Shown here: positions 1 to 8,338 of the stretch, in pieces
How the letters are laid out: every line of letters starts with the position of its first letter
How positions within the stretch are numbered: position 1 is the stretch's first letter
DNA from: Pelomonas baiyunensis
GTDB taxonomy: Bacteria; Pseudomonadota; Gammaproteobacteria; Burkholderiales; Burkholderiaceae_C
Assembly: GCF_043555935.1 (NCBI RefSeq)
Contig: NZ_JBIGIB010000004.1
Coordinates: forward strand, 496,001-560,000
Length of the DNA stretch: 64,000 bases
Direction of reading: 5' to 3'
Position numbers and translations under genes: made by a program
Notes under the pieces: model-generated
The model's database searches: none
What the model was told of the DNA's origin: nothing
Seen by the model: only the letters and a program-made list of their open reading frames with translations

Positions 1-195
1 AACTGGGACGGCCTGGCCTTCACGCCCGCCCAGTTCGACGCGGTGACCCGCATCGACGCGGCCGAATGGCAGGCCGAACTGAAGCTGCATGACGAGCTGT
101 TCGCGCAGCTCGCCCACCACCTGCCGGCCGCCTTGCCGGCCGTGAAGGCGCGCATCGAACAGCGCCTGGCTGGCCTCGACACGCCGGCCGCCTGA
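1..195 (+). CDS. pckG: Phosphoenolpyruvate carboxykinase (GTP), C-terminal fragment
   Basis: Only the last 64 residues lie inside the window; the gene begins upstream. The visible tail (NWDGLAFTPAQFDAVTRID, then WQAELKLHDELF, then an amphipathic helix with repeated Leu and Ala) matches my memory of the C-terminus of GTP-dependent PEP carboxykinase, which converts oxaloacetate plus GTP to phosphoenolpyruvate, CO2 and GDP in gluconeogenesis. The catalytic P-loop and metal sites are outside the window, so the assignment rests on tail resemblance alone. A strong intrinsic terminator follows 40 bases after the stop codon. Confidence 0.7.
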   Translation, partial: NWDGLAFTPAQFDAVTRIDAAEWQAELKLHDELFAQLAHHLPAALPAVKARIEQRLAGLDTPAA

Positions 196-234
196 GCCCC
201 GAGTTCCCTCTGACGTTTCAAGTGCAACAACTTT

Positions 235-262
235 CGGGCGCCTTCGGGCGCCCGCTTTTTTT
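235..262 (+). terminator. Intrinsic terminator after pckG
   Basis: An 8-bp perfect G/C stem (CGGGCGCC at 235-242 and GGCGCCCG at 247-254) is closed by the very stable TTCG tetraloop. It is followed by C and seven T. This is a textbook Rho-independent terminator for the pckG transcript. Confidence 0.92.
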
Positions 263-294
263 GCACCGTCCTTTGCGCCGACGGCTGCGCGCCG

Positions 295-510
295 TCAGCG
301 GCGGCTGAACACCAGCAGCAGCCCGCCCACCGCCAAGGCACCCAGCCCCAGCCAGACCGGCAGGTTCACATGCTCGCGCTCTTGCGCCGAGACCTCCAGC
401 GAGCCCACCTTCAGGACCGTGGTGTCCTTCGTGTAGCTGAACCCGCCCAAGGCCAGACTGACCGCACCCCCGACGAGCAGCAGGATGGCAATGACTTTGG
501 TGGCACCCAT
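295..510 (-). CDS. Small two-helix membrane protein, DUF3185-like
   Basis: A 71-residue protein. One hydrophobic helix sits at about residues 5-23 (VIAILLLVGGAVSLALGG), a short polar periplasmic loop contains KVGSLEVSAQE, and a second helix at about 50-68 (LPVWLGLGALAVGGLLLVF) is followed by a C-terminal RR. The pattern resembles small DUF3185-type inner-membrane proteins of unknown function. The start at 510 is chosen because GGAGG lies six bases upstream; an in-frame ATG at 573 would add a 21-residue polar leader without membrane character. The gene is alone on its strand between pckG and the GH55-like gene. Confidence 0.65.
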   Translation of the reverse strand: MGATKVIAILLLVGGAVSLALGGFSYTKDTTVLKVGSLEVSAQEREHVNLPVWLGLGALAVGGLLLVFSRR

Positions 511-632
511 GGCAACCTCCGTGACTTGAGAGGCCCCCAGGTTACGGACGGCCGCCGCACGCGCCCGGTGCACAAGCGCGCACCCGGCTGTCAGACGGGG
601 CCGACGGCGCCCCTCCCGTCAGTGCCGCCGCG

Positions 633-2441
633 TCAGGGATAAGCCTTGAGCGTGGCCGTGTTGCTGCCGCCCTGGCAGCGCGCGGCGTCGCCCGCGTCGT
701 TGATGACGTGCTCGATGCTGCCCTTGTCCACCAGGCACACGGTGATCATGTGCTGGAAGCGCACACCCGCTGCGGTCGGCGCCTCGATGGCGCGGTCCAG
801 CACCACCTCGGGCTTCAGGAACACGCTGTACATGCCCAGGCCCCAGGCCTGGTGGCGCGTCACGGCAGGGTCCACCCAGTACGCCGGGTGGCCGCGCCCG
901 GTGGCGCTGCGCCACTGGGCCTGCGTGGGCGGGTCGTACGGAATCTCGGACTGGAAGAAGTAAACCCGGCCGCCATTGCCGCGCCACACCACCTGGGCCT
1001 TCTGGAAGTGCTCGACGAACAGGCCGTACATCGTCACGTCTTCGCCCTCCACCCACAGGCCGTGGTCGGACGGGTTGCTGTCCCAGCCCACGCCTTCGCC
1101 GTGGTCGGCGCGCCAGATCCAGGTGTGGTCCACCACGGTGTCGTGCGCATGGATGCGCAGCGCCGTGTGCACCCGGCCGGGCGCGGCACCGCCGACGCGG
1201 AAGAACACGTCGTGCAGCACGGTCGGGTCGGCCCGGTGGCGCTGGCGGCTGCCCGGCGGGCCCACTTCCATCAGCACGCCGGAGTCTTGTTGGCCGGCGT
1301 CCAGAAAGAGGCCCGCCACGGTGAGGCCGTCCACATCGGCTGTTTTCACCAGCGGCACGCCGGTGTCCGAGCGCAGCGTGGGGAAGCCCAGGCCCAGCAC
1401 CACAGTGCCCGGGCGGGTGATGCGCAGGGTGTCGGTCAGCAGGTATTCCCCCGGCGTGAGCAGCAGGTGCTTGCCCGCGGCCAGCTGCGCGTTCATGGAC
1501 GCCGCGGTGTCGCCCGGCCGGGCGATGTGAAAGCGCGAGATCGGCACCGTGCGGCCGCGCCCGGCGCCCGCTTGGGCTGACTGGGTGCCCGGCGCACCGG
1601 CCGCCCAGGACACGCCCACGCTGTCGCGCCGCAGGCCAGGCACCTGCACGGCGTAGCGGCCTTGGGCGTCGATGAAGAGGAAGGGCTTCTCACGCACCAG
1701 CGGCGTGGTGGCGACCTTGGTGTAGCGCGCCCCCGGCGTGGGGAACTCGCCCTCGGGCGGGCGGGGCACGCCCACGAACACCATGTTCCAGTTGGAGCCC
1801 GTCCAGCTGCCCCAGGCGCTGTTGCGCGACAGCCATTGCTGCTGCGTGGCGGAGTTGACCTGCCCGTCCACCAGCACATCCGAGAACCAGCCACCGCTGG
1901 CCCAGCCGTTGTTCTGGTTGAGCCGGATGTTGCCGCGCACGTGCATGCGCCGGAACGGAATGGCCTGCGACACCGCCCACTGCAGCGTGTTGTTGCCGAT
2001 GCCCAGCGTGGGTGTGACCGAGAAGTTCTCGGCGCCGCGCCAGAAGTTCTGCGTGGCGTTGTCGTTGTCCAGCAGCGCGGTGGAGCGCAGGTCGCCGATC
2101 ACGTGCACGTCGTCCGGGTGCGCGCCCAGGCCCAGCACCTGGGTGAAGAAGCCCACTGGAAGGCGCAAGTCGCGGTAGGTGCCGGGCTTGAGCAGGATGG
2201 CGTCGCGCCGCGGCCCGAAGTGGTTGGGCTGCTGGGCCTCGTAGATGGCGTCGATGCGCTGCTGCAGGCCGGGCGTGGCGGGGTCCACCACGTGCACGTG
2301 GGGCCCGAAATCGGGCGCCGGGGCGGCGGGCGCAGCCTGGGCGCCGGTGCCGCTCAGCGCGGCCAGAGCCACCCCGGCGGCCAGGGTGGGAAGGCGCCGC
2401 CCGGCACCGGGCCGGCGCGGGCTTGCTGCAGGGCTTCGCAT
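633..2441 (-). CDS. Secreted right-handed beta-helix protein, GH55-like (often annotated 'adenylyl cyclase' or 'coagulation factor 5/8 type')
   Basis: A 602-residue exported protein. It starts with a signal peptide containing RRLPTLAAGVALAALSG and ending in AQA, so export is by Sec or possibly Tat. The mature part has two beta-helix-like halves. The first contains DAILLKPGTYRDLRLPVGFFTQV, HPDDVHVIGDL and a conserved QQWLSRNSAWGSWTGSNWN stretch. The second contains LLLTPGEYLLTDTLRI, VVLGLGFPTL, DVTMYGLFVEHFQK and YFFQSEIPYDPP. These strings match a bacterial family distantly related to GH55 exo-beta-1,3-glucanases (pectate-lyase-like fold). The legacy names are not supported by any visible domain. 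Activity on a beta-glucan is an inference. AAGGA lies a few bases before ATG. A palindromic operator 83 bp upstream suggests sugar-responsive control. Confidence 0.72.
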   Translation of the reverse strand: MRSPAASPRRPGAGRRLPTLAAGVALAALSGTGAQAAPAAPAPDFGPHVHVVDPATPGLQQRIDAIYEAQQPNHFGPRRDAILLKPGTYRDLRLPVGFFTQVLGLGAHPDDVHVIGDLRSTALLDNDNATQNFWRGAENFSVTPTLGIGNNTLQWAVSQAIPFRRMHVRGNIRLNQNNGWASGGWFSDVLVDGQVNSATQQQWLSRNSAWGSWTGSNWNMVFVGVPRPPEGEFPTPGARYTKVATTPLVREKPFLFIDAQGRYAVQVPGLRRDSVGVSWAAGAPGTQSAQAGAGRGRTVPISRFHIARPGDTAASMNAQLAAGKHLLLTPGEYLLTDTLRITRPGTVVLGLGFPTLRSDTGVPLVKTADVDGLTVAGLFLDAGQQDSGVLMEVGPPGSRQRHRADPTVLHDVFFRVGGAAPGRVHTALRIHAHDTVVDHTWIWRADHGEGVGWDSNPSDHGLWVEGEDVTMYGLFVEHFQKAQVVWRGNGGRVYFFQSEIPYDPPTQAQWRSATGRGHPAYWVDPAVTRHQAWGLGMYSVFLKPEVVLDRAIEAPTAAGVRFQHMITVCLVDKGSIEHVINDAGDAARCQGGSNTATLKAYP

Positions 2442-2523
2442 GTCTCGTCCTTGTCTCGTTCTTGCTTCGTTCTTGGGGCCGCTCTTGAGGGCCGCCCAAG
2501 GCAGCGCATCGTTTGGCAACTTA

Positions 2524-2543
2524 AATTGGAATCGGTTCCAATT
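2524..2543. promoter_or_regulatory. Palindromic operator candidate (LacI-type)
   Basis: AATTGGAATCGGTTCCAATT has two perfect 8-bp arms (2524-2531 and 2536-2543) around TCGG, with a central CG as in many LacI/GalR-family operators. It lies 83 bp upstream of the GH55-like start and about 60 bp from the DUF924 stop, in locally AT-rich sequence that contrasts with the GC-rich surroundings. No LacI regulator is encoded in the window, so the binding protein is unknown. Confidence 0.6.
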
Positions 2544-2602
2544 CGCGGATTGGATCACGCCTGAGCGATTTGGCGGCCCCGGGTTAGTCCGGCGGCCGGC
2601 CT

Positions 2603-3139
2603 TCAGAAGCTGGAGCCGGGCTGGGTCAGGAAGACCCGTTCCTCGTCCGTGGAGGCGCGCCCCAGGATGGCGTTGCGGTGCGGATAGCGGCCGAAGCGTT
2701 CGACGATGGCGCGGTGCTGCCGCCCGGACTTCTGCGTGGCGGCGCTGGCCCGCTCGGCCATCAACGGCGCGCCCAGCGCGTGGATGGCGGCCGACTCGCT
2801 GTGCATGTAGGGCAGATAGAAGAAGGCGCGCTGGGCTTCCGGCAGCGCCAGGTCGGCCCCGGCGGCCACGGCCTCCTGGGCCAGGGCCAGGGCGAGCGGG
2901 TCGGCCGCAAACGCCGCCGGCGTGCCGCGGTGGATGTTGCGAGAGAACTGGTCCAGCACGATCACCTCGGCCAGCCGGCCGGCGGGCGTCGCGCGCCAGG
3001 CCAGCAGTTCGCAGCGGCAGGCCTGCGCGTGCAGCGGGCCGAAGCGGGTGTGGATGGCGGCGTCCAGCGCCGGGTCCACCTTCCACCACTGGGCGGGCTG
3101 CAGTTCTCGAAACCAGAAGTCCAACACGGCGTCTTGCAT
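2603..3139 (-). CDS. DUF924 family protein
   Basis: A 178-residue soluble protein. Family hallmarks are the N-terminal LDFWFRELQPAQWW, the central VIVLDQFSRNIHRGTPAAFAAD, RAFFYLPYMHSES and the C-terminal FGRYPHRNAILGR. These are recognisable features of DUF924, a helical TPR-like fold with no established biochemical role, widespread in proteobacteria. The start at MQDAV is chosen because family members begin just before LDFWF. It is on the same strand as the GH55-like gene but separated by the operator region, so it probably belongs to a separate transcript. Confidence 0.85.
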   Translation of the reverse strand: MQDAVLDFWFRELQPAQWWKVDPALDAAIHTRFGPLHAQACRCELLAWRATPAGRLAEVIVLDQFSRNIHRGTPAAFAADPLALALAQEAVAAGADLALPEAQRAFFYLPYMHSESAAIHALGAPLMAERASAATQKSGRQHRAIVERFGRYPHRNAILGRASTDEERVFLTQPGSSF

Positions 3140-3281
3140 GGCGGCCACGATAGCGCGGCCCGCGCGCGCCGCCCGCGTGCCTGTCGGCCGGCTTGCAAAG
3201 TCGTGTGAAGCGCCGGCAACCACCTGAAACGGATGGGGTTTCCCCGAAGGAGGCCCGCTAGAATTGTCATCAGTCCGAAAC

Positions 3282-3315
3282 AACGGGCCTGCGCTTGCAG
3301 GCCCGTTCTTTTTTT
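3282..3315 (+). terminator. Terminator-like hairpin abutting the acyltransferase start codon
   Basis: A perfect 11-bp stem (AACGGGCCTGC at 3282-3292, GCAGGCCCGTT at 3297-3307) with a GCTT loop, then C and seven T. The T-run ends only four bases before the ATG at 3320. A possible -10 element TAGAAT lies at 3259-3264. It may be an attenuator, the end of a short RNA, or a terminator of upstream transcription. Confidence 0.75.
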
Positions 3316-3319
3316 GCCC

Positions 3320-4414
3320 ATGTCCACCCCCGTTCGCCGCCTGCCGCACATTGACGCCTTGAAGGCCATCGCCGCTCAGGTCATCGTGCTGCACCACCTC
3401 GTCAGCTACGGCCCCATCGCCCGTGCCGCGCACGAGGTGATGCCGTGGCTCGCCGGCGCGCTGCACCAGTACGGCCGCATGGCGGTGCAGGTGTTCCTGG
3501 TGGTGGGCGGCTACCTGAGCGCGCGCGGCCTGTCACCGCGCGGCAAGGCGCTGCAAGTGGGCGTGCCCGAGCTGCTGTGGCGCCGCTACCTGCGGCTGAC
3601 GCTGCCCTTCCTGGCCGCTGTGGGCCTGACGCTGGGCGCCAGCAGCCTGGTGGCCGCCAGCTGGCCCGAGCTGGTGCCCGGCGAGGTGACGGCCGGCCAG
3701 CTGCTGGCCCACGCGCTGCTGCTGCACGATGTGCTGGGCTTCGAGGCCCTGACCGTGGGCGCCTGGTACGTGGCCATCGACCTGCAACTGTTCGCGCTAC
3801 TGGTGGGCCTGCTGTGGGTGGCCCGCAGCGGCTGGCGGCACCCCAGCCGCCTGGTCGTGGGCCCGGTGCTGGTGGCTGGCGGTGTGCTGGCCTCGGCCTT
3901 CGTGTTCAACCGCCAGCCGTCGCTGGACGCCTGGGGCCTGTACTTCTTCGTCTCGTACGGCCTGGGCGCCCTGGTGCACTGGCTGGGCCTGTGGACGCAC
4001 CGCCGCCTGGGCCTCGTGGCCCTCGCGCTGGCCATGGGCACGGCGCTGGCGCTGGACTGGCGCGACCGCCTGGCGCTGGCGCTGCTCACCGCGCTGGCGC
4101 TGGCCTGGGCGCAGCAGCGCCACAGCGCGGGCCTGCCGCTGGTGTCGGCCCGCTGGGCCGAGCGCCTGGCCCGCGCGGCGACGCCGTCGTACGCCTTGTT
4201 CCTGCTGCACTTCCCGGTGCTGTTGATCACCAACGGGCTGCTGGCCCACGGCCAGTCGCAGGGCTGGGCGCCCACGGCCACCGCCGGTGCCGTGGCCTTG
4301 CTGGCCACCTGGGCCCTGGCCAATGTGCTGGCCCGCCCCTTCCACCGCTGGGTGGAAGCCCCCGCCGCTCGCTGGGACCCGCTGGCCTGGCTGCCGCGCC
4401 TGCGCACGGCCTGA
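3320..4414 (+). CDS. Acyltransferase 3 family membrane protein
   Basis: A 364-residue polytopic protein with about ten hydrophobic helices. Family signatures are HIDALKAIAAQVIVLHH near the N-terminus (residues about 8-24), FLVVGGYLSARG in the second helix region, and FLLHFPVLLITN near the C-terminus. These are the usual marks of the acyltransferase-3/OafA/NodX family, which moves acyl groups, often acetyl or succinyl, onto extracytoplasmic glycans or lipids. The substrate cannot be read from sequence, and no polysaccharide genes are adjacent. The start at MSTPV fits the family N-terminus. There is no clear ribosome binding site because the upstream bases belong to a terminator-like hairpin. 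Confidence 0.85.
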   Translation: MSTPVRRLPHIDALKAIAAQVIVLHHLVSYGPIARAAHEVMPWLAGALHQYGRMAVQVFLVVGGYLSARGLSPRGKALQVGVPELLWRRYLRLTLPFLAAVGLTLGASSLVAASWPELVPGEVTAGQLLAHALLLHDVLGFEALTVGAWYVAIDLQLFALLVGLLWVARSGWRHPSRLVVGPVLVAGGVLASAFVFNRQPSLDAWGLYFFVSYGLGALVHWLGLWTHRRLGLVALALAMGTALALDWRDRLALALLTALALAWAQQRHSAGLPLVSARWAERLARAATPSYALFLLHFPVLLITNGLLAHGQSQGWAPTATAGAVALLATWALANVLARPFHRWVEAPAARWDPLAWLPRLRTA

Positions 4415-4502
4415 GGCCGCCGGGGCGGCCCCGCCCACACTGCGTGCTAAGGTCGCGCGCCGCCCGCGCTGTTGCCACTGACCCGGGCGCCCCACCCGCC
4501 CG

Positions 4503-7295
4503 ATGAGCCCCCTGTCTTCTTTCGCCCCCGACACGCCCGAGACGCTGCAAGACAAAGCCTCTCGCATCCTCGTCTGGATCAGCACCGGCATGGGTGCCTT
4601 CACGCTGCTGGTGGGCCTGCTGATGGCCCACCGCGTGGGCGTGGCGCCCTGGGACAGCCAGCGGGTCACTTCAGGCGTGGCCCTGCTGGGGCTGGGCCTG
4701 GTGGCCGAACTGCTGCGCCGCCGGCAGTTCCAGCGCTCCGCCGCCACCGTGGTGCTGGCCGGCAGTTTGATGGTGGTGGTGGCCAACGCCGCGCAAAGCG
4801 GCCTGGGTGTGCACACGCTGGCTCTGGCGGCCGGGCCGCTGCTGGTGGCCGTGGCCGGCGGTGTGGCGGGCAACGTGGCTGCCTGCGCGCTGGCCGTGCT
4901 GCACCTGCTGGCCGTGTTCGGCATGGGGGTGCTGGAGGTGCACGGCGTCATCCCGGGCCAGACCGCGGCGCTGCAACCCACACTGGAAGGCCGGCTCAGC
5001 GCCCACCTGCTGCTGACCGTGGGCGGCCTGGCCTCGGCCCTGCTGCTCAACCGCATCCTGGGCACCGCGCTGCGCCGCGCGATTGGCGAAGAAGCCCGGC
5101 TGGCCCGGCTGGTGCGCGTGTCGCACAACTGGGCCTGGGAGTGCAATGCGCAGTTCCAGGCCGTGTCGCTGTCGGATGAATTCGAGGCCCTCTCCGGCCA
5201 CAAGCGCGAAGACTTCCTGCGCATGGGCCAGCCCGGCGGCGCCCTGCTGGTGAAAGACGCGGAATACCAGGCGTTGATGGACGACATCCGCGCGCTGCGC
5301 CCCTACCGGGACCGTGTCAACGGCTTTCGTGTCCCGGATGGCCGGCTGCTGTGGACGCTGAGCTCGGGCGAGCCGGTGTTCGACGCCCAGGGCCGGCACA
5401 CCGGCTGGCGCGGCGTGAGCCACAACATCACCGGCGAACGGTTGGCCCTGCAGCAGCACCAGCGCACCGCCTCGCTGCTGGACCGCGTGCTGCGCGCCAG
5501 CCCCGACGCCATCTGCGTGGCCCACACCGGCGACGACCGCGTGCGCTTTGCCAACTCCGGCTTCTGTGACCTGGTGGCCCGCCCGCGCGAGGAACTGCTG
5601 GGCCGCTCGGGCCTGGAGCTGGGCCTGTGGCCCGACGACACCGAGCCCCGCCGCCTGCGCGAGGCGCTCAGCCAATCAGGCCTGGTGCGCGACTTCCGCA
5701 CCTCCATCCTCGTGCACGGGCAGTGGCGCGAACTGCTGCTGTCCGCCGCCTTGATGGACTGGGACGGCGAGCCCGCCGTGATGCTGATCGGCCGCGACAT
5801 CACCGACCGCGAGCGCGACCGCATCGAGGCCGAAGCCATCCTCGACCACGCCAGCGTGGGCCTGGCCATGACCCGGGGCGACCGCTTCGAGCGCAGCAAC
5901 CGCCACTGGCAAGACATCTTCGGCGGCACGCAGCCGCAGCTGGCGCCCGGGCAGCCGCGCCTGCCCAGCGCCAGCGAAGTGGCCGAGGCGGCCCAGGCCT
6001 TCGAGCGCGATTTCATGCGCCCCGACGGCCAGCGCCTGACCGTGCAATTCAACGCACGCGGCCTGCCCGCCACGCTGGCCGGCGCCCACGACGCTGCCAC
6101 GCTGTGGCTGGCCGAGGACGTGACCGAACGCCGCCGCCAGGAGCGCGAACTCCAGGCCGCCAAGCTGCAAGCCGAAAGCGCCAGCCACGCCAAGAGCGCC
6201 TTCCTGGCCACCATGAGCCACGAGATCCGCACGCCGCTGAACGGCGTGCTGGGCCTGGCGCGGCTGCTGCAACAGTCCGACCCGCACGACACCCACCGCA
6301 CCAAGTACCTGGCCCACCTCGTCAGCGCGGCCGAGTCGCTCAACGAGATCGTCTCCAACGTGCTGGACCTCTCCAAGATCGAGGCCGGCCACCTGGAGCT
6401 GGAGCAGATCGAGTTCGACCTGCACGCCCTCGCCCAGGCCAGCTTCGAGGGCTGCGCCGCGCTGGGCCGCGAGCGCGGGCTGGACATGCAGCTGGAGATC
6501 GCGCCCGACCTGCCCCGCCTCGTGATGGGCGACCCGCTGCGGGTGCGGCAGATCATGGCCAACTTCCTGGTCAACGCGCTCAAGTTCACCGAGCGCGGCC
6601 ACATCCGGCTCAAGCTCAGCCCGGCCGAGCCCGGCCGCGTGCGCATCGTGGTGCAAGACAGCGGCATCGGCGTGCCGGTGGACCAGCAATCGCGCCTGTT
6701 CCTGCCCTTTGCCCAGGCCGACGACTCCACCACCCGCCGCTTCGGCGGCACGGGGCTGGGCTTGTCCATCTGCCGCGAACTGGCCAGCCGCATGCAAGGC
6801 CGCGTGGGCGTGCACAGCGACGGCCACAGCGGCTCCAGCTTCTGGGCCGAACTGGCCCTGCCCACCGGGCTCACGGCCGACGACACCGCCGCCCGCCGCC
6901 GCATCCCGCTGGCCCCGCGCTACCCGCTGGCCGGCCAGCGCCTGCTGGTGGCCGAAGACAACCCGGTCAACCGCCTCATCATCACCGCGCTGCTGCAACG
7001 CCTGGGCGCCGAAGTGCTGGAAGCCGAAGACGGCGAACAGGCCGTCAGCCTGGCCCGCGAGCAAGCCGACCGCCTGGACGGCGTGCTGATGGACCTGCAC
7101 ATGCCCAAGATCGACGGCCTGCAGGCCACCCAGCTGCTGCGCGCCGAGGCCACCACCGCCCACCTCCCCATCCACGCCTTCACCGCCGCGGTGCTCGACC
7201 AGGAACGCCAGGCCGCACTGGCCGCCGGCATGAACGGCTTCATCGCGAAGCCGGTGGCGGAGGACGAGGTGATCCGGGTGTTGGGACGGCGCTGA
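4503..7295 (+). CDS. Hybrid sensor histidine kinase/response regulator with PAS domains
   Basis: A 930-residue membrane-anchored hybrid kinase. Residues about 22-190 form five or six hydrophobic segments. About 195-310, 320-440 and 445-545 look like three PAS-type sensor modules (WAWECNAQF, ASPDAICVAH, HASVGLAMTRGDRF). The HisKA motif SHEIRTPLNG carries phospho-acceptor His573. The HATPase domain shows FLVNALKFTERG, DSGIGVP and FGGTGLGLSIC. A C-terminal receiver has VAEDNPVNR, LMDLHMPKIDG with Asp864 as acceptor, and the conserved Lys in FIAKPV. Signal and target are unknown. No separate regulator or phosphotransfer gene is adjacent, and the gene is transcribed alone. Confidence 0.93.
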   Translation: MSPLSSFAPDTPETLQDKASRILVWISTGMGAFTLLVGLLMAHRVGVAPWDSQRVTSGVALLGLGLVAELLRRRQFQRSAATVVLAGSLMVVVANAAQSGLGVHTLALAAGPLLVAVAGGVAGNVAACALAVLHLLAVFGMGVLEVHGVIPGQTAALQPTLEGRLSAHLLLTVGGLASALLLNRILGTALRRAIGEEARLARLVRVSHNWAWECNAQFQAVSLSDEFEALSGHKREDFLRMGQPGGALLVKDAEYQALMDDIRALRPYRDRVNGFRVPDGRLLWTLSSGEPVFDAQGRHTGWRGVSHNITGERLALQQHQRTASLLDRVLRASPDAICVAHTGDDRVRFANSGFCDLVARPREELLGRSGLELGLWPDDTEPRRLREALSQSGLVRDFRTSILVHGQWRELLLSAALMDWDGEPAVMLIGRDITDRERDRIEAEAILDHASVGLAMTRGDRFERSNRHWQDIFGGTQPQLAPGQPRLPSASEVAEAAQAFERDFMRPDGQRLTVQFNARGLPATLAGAHDAATLWLAEDVTERRRQERELQAAKLQAESASHAKSAFLATMSHEIRTPLNGVLGLARLLQQSDPHDTHRTKYLAHLVSAAESLNEIVSNVLDLSKIEAGHLELEQIEFDLHALAQASFEGCAALGRERGLDMQLEIAPDLPRLVMGDPLRVRQIMANFLVNALKFTERGHIRLKLSPAEPGRVRIVVQDSGIGVPVDQQSRLFLPFAQADDSTTRRFGGTGLGLSICRELASRMQGRVGVHSDGHSGSSFWAELALPTGLTADDTAARRRIPLAPRYPLAGQRLLVAEDNPVNRLIITALLQRLGAEVLEAEDGEQAVSLAREQADRLDGVLMDLHMPKIDGLQATQLLRAEATTAHLPIHAFTAAVLDQERQAALAAGMNGFIAKPVAEDEVIRVLGRR

Positions 7296-7319
7296 CGCTG
7301 GGGCGCCGGCGGCCCCGCA

Positions 7320-8021
7320 TCACGCCGCACCGCGCTCCTGCGACTGCGATTCGTGCATGCGCTTCATGTCCGCCAGCGTCTTGCCGGGTTCGTCGCGGAA
7401 GGTGTCGTCCAGCACCTGCAGCGTCTCCACCCGGTCCACGCGGAAGCTGCGGAAGTCGCCGCGCAGTTCGCACCAGGCGGCCAGCGTCCAGACCGGGCCC
7501 CAGAACAGGCAGGCCAGCGGGCGCACGGTGCGCTCGCTCTTCACGCCGCCCAGGTCCAGGTAGCCCACACGCAGCTTGCGGCGGGCCTCGGTGGCCTCGC
7601 GCATGGCGGTGAGGTGGGCGCTGGTGGCCGCGTCGAGCGCGGGCAGGGGCGCGTAGAGCGCCAGGCTCTCGGCGGCCGCCCGGGCATCCAGCGGCAGCAC
7701 GGCCAGGATCTTGGACAGCGCGTTTTCAGCCTCGCGCGCCAGCGCGGCGTCCAGCCGTGACTCGGCCAGCCGGACCGCGGCCACCAGGGCCTGCGCTTCC
7801 TGCTTGCTGAACATCAGCGGCGGTAGGTCGAACCCCATGCGCATGCGGTAGCCCACGCCGGCTTCGCCCTCGATGGGCACGCCTTGCTGGGCCAGGGCGG
7901 CGATGTCGCGGTACACGGTGCGCATCGACACCTCCAGCCGCTGGGCGAGGTAGTCGGCCGTGGTCAGGCGGCGGCCGCGGATGAGTTGGACGATCTGGAA
8001 CAGGCGGTCGGCGCGGCGCAT
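7320..8021 (-). CDS. YafY-type HTH/WYL-domain transcriptional regulator
   Basis: A 233-residue regulator. The N-terminal HTH_11 winged helix (MRRADRLFQIVQLIRGRRLTTADYLA then VSMRTVYRDIAALAQQGVPI) is followed by a linker and a WYL domain (residues about 140-215), where ARRKLRVGYLDLGG, RTVRPLACLFWGPVWTLAAWCELRGDFRSFRVDRV is typical. WYL domains sense ligands or nucleic acids and usually control neighbouring genes. The start at MRRADRL follows the family norm. The target is unknown; the divergent small ORF at 8091 is the nearest candidate. Confidence 0.88.
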   Translation of the reverse strand: MRRADRLFQIVQLIRGRRLTTADYLAQRLEVSMRTVYRDIAALAQQGVPIEGEAGVGYRMRMGFDLPPLMFSKQEAQALVAAVRLAESRLDAALAREAENALSKILAVLPLDARAAAESLALYAPLPALDAATSAHLTAMREATEARRKLRVGYLDLGGVKSERTVRPLACLFWGPVWTLAAWCELRGDFRSFRVDRVETLQVLDDTFRDEPGKTLADMKRMHESQSQERGAA

Positions 8022-8090
8022 GCGCGCATTGTGGCGGCCCTGGCACGCGGCTTGCGATGCCTGAAGCGTCTGACCTTGCAGTTTCACGTC

Positions 8091-8300
8091 ATGGCCCTCA
8101 TCGCATCGCGCTCCAGCGGCACCACCGTCACCGATCTCGTCACCCTGGGCCCCGTGCAGGCGCCCCGCCACGGCCTGCTGGGCGGCGGCTGGGGGGTGGG
8201 CGTGGCCTGCTCGGCCCGGCCCGCGGCCGAACGCCACGACCGCTTGCACAAGCGCCGCGCCACCGCGCCCCAGGCTGGGGCCGGCGTGCACCAGCCCTGA
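8091..8300 (+). CDS. Doubtful small hypothetical protein
   Basis: A 69-codon ORF divergent from the WYL regulator: ATG, then LIASRSSGTTVTDLVTLGPVQAP, a glycine-rich middle and a basic tail. Third codon positions are G/C-rich as in real genes here, but no ribosome binding site, domain or membrane segment is evident. It occupies most of the 317-base interval 8022-8338, which otherwise shows nothing recognisable. It may be real and regulated by the divergent regulator, or a chance ORF. Confidence 0.35.
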   Translation: MALIASRSSGTTVTDLVTLGPVQAPRHGLLGGGWGVGVACSARPAAERHDRLHKRRATAPQAGAGVHQP

Positions 8301-8338
8301 CGCTGGCCGCCGCGCAGACGTTGAGTTAAAACCGCGGC

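Noticed and set aside
633..3089. A single 818-residue minus-strand protein spanning the GH55-like gene and upstream DNA
   Set aside because: The upstream part overlaps the DUF924 gene in another frame; a ribosome binding site and signal peptide place the real start at 2441.
7320..8291. Extended 323-residue form of the WYL regulator
   Set aside because: Family proteins begin at the RRADRLF helix; the added N-terminus is a low-complexity shadow of the plus strand.
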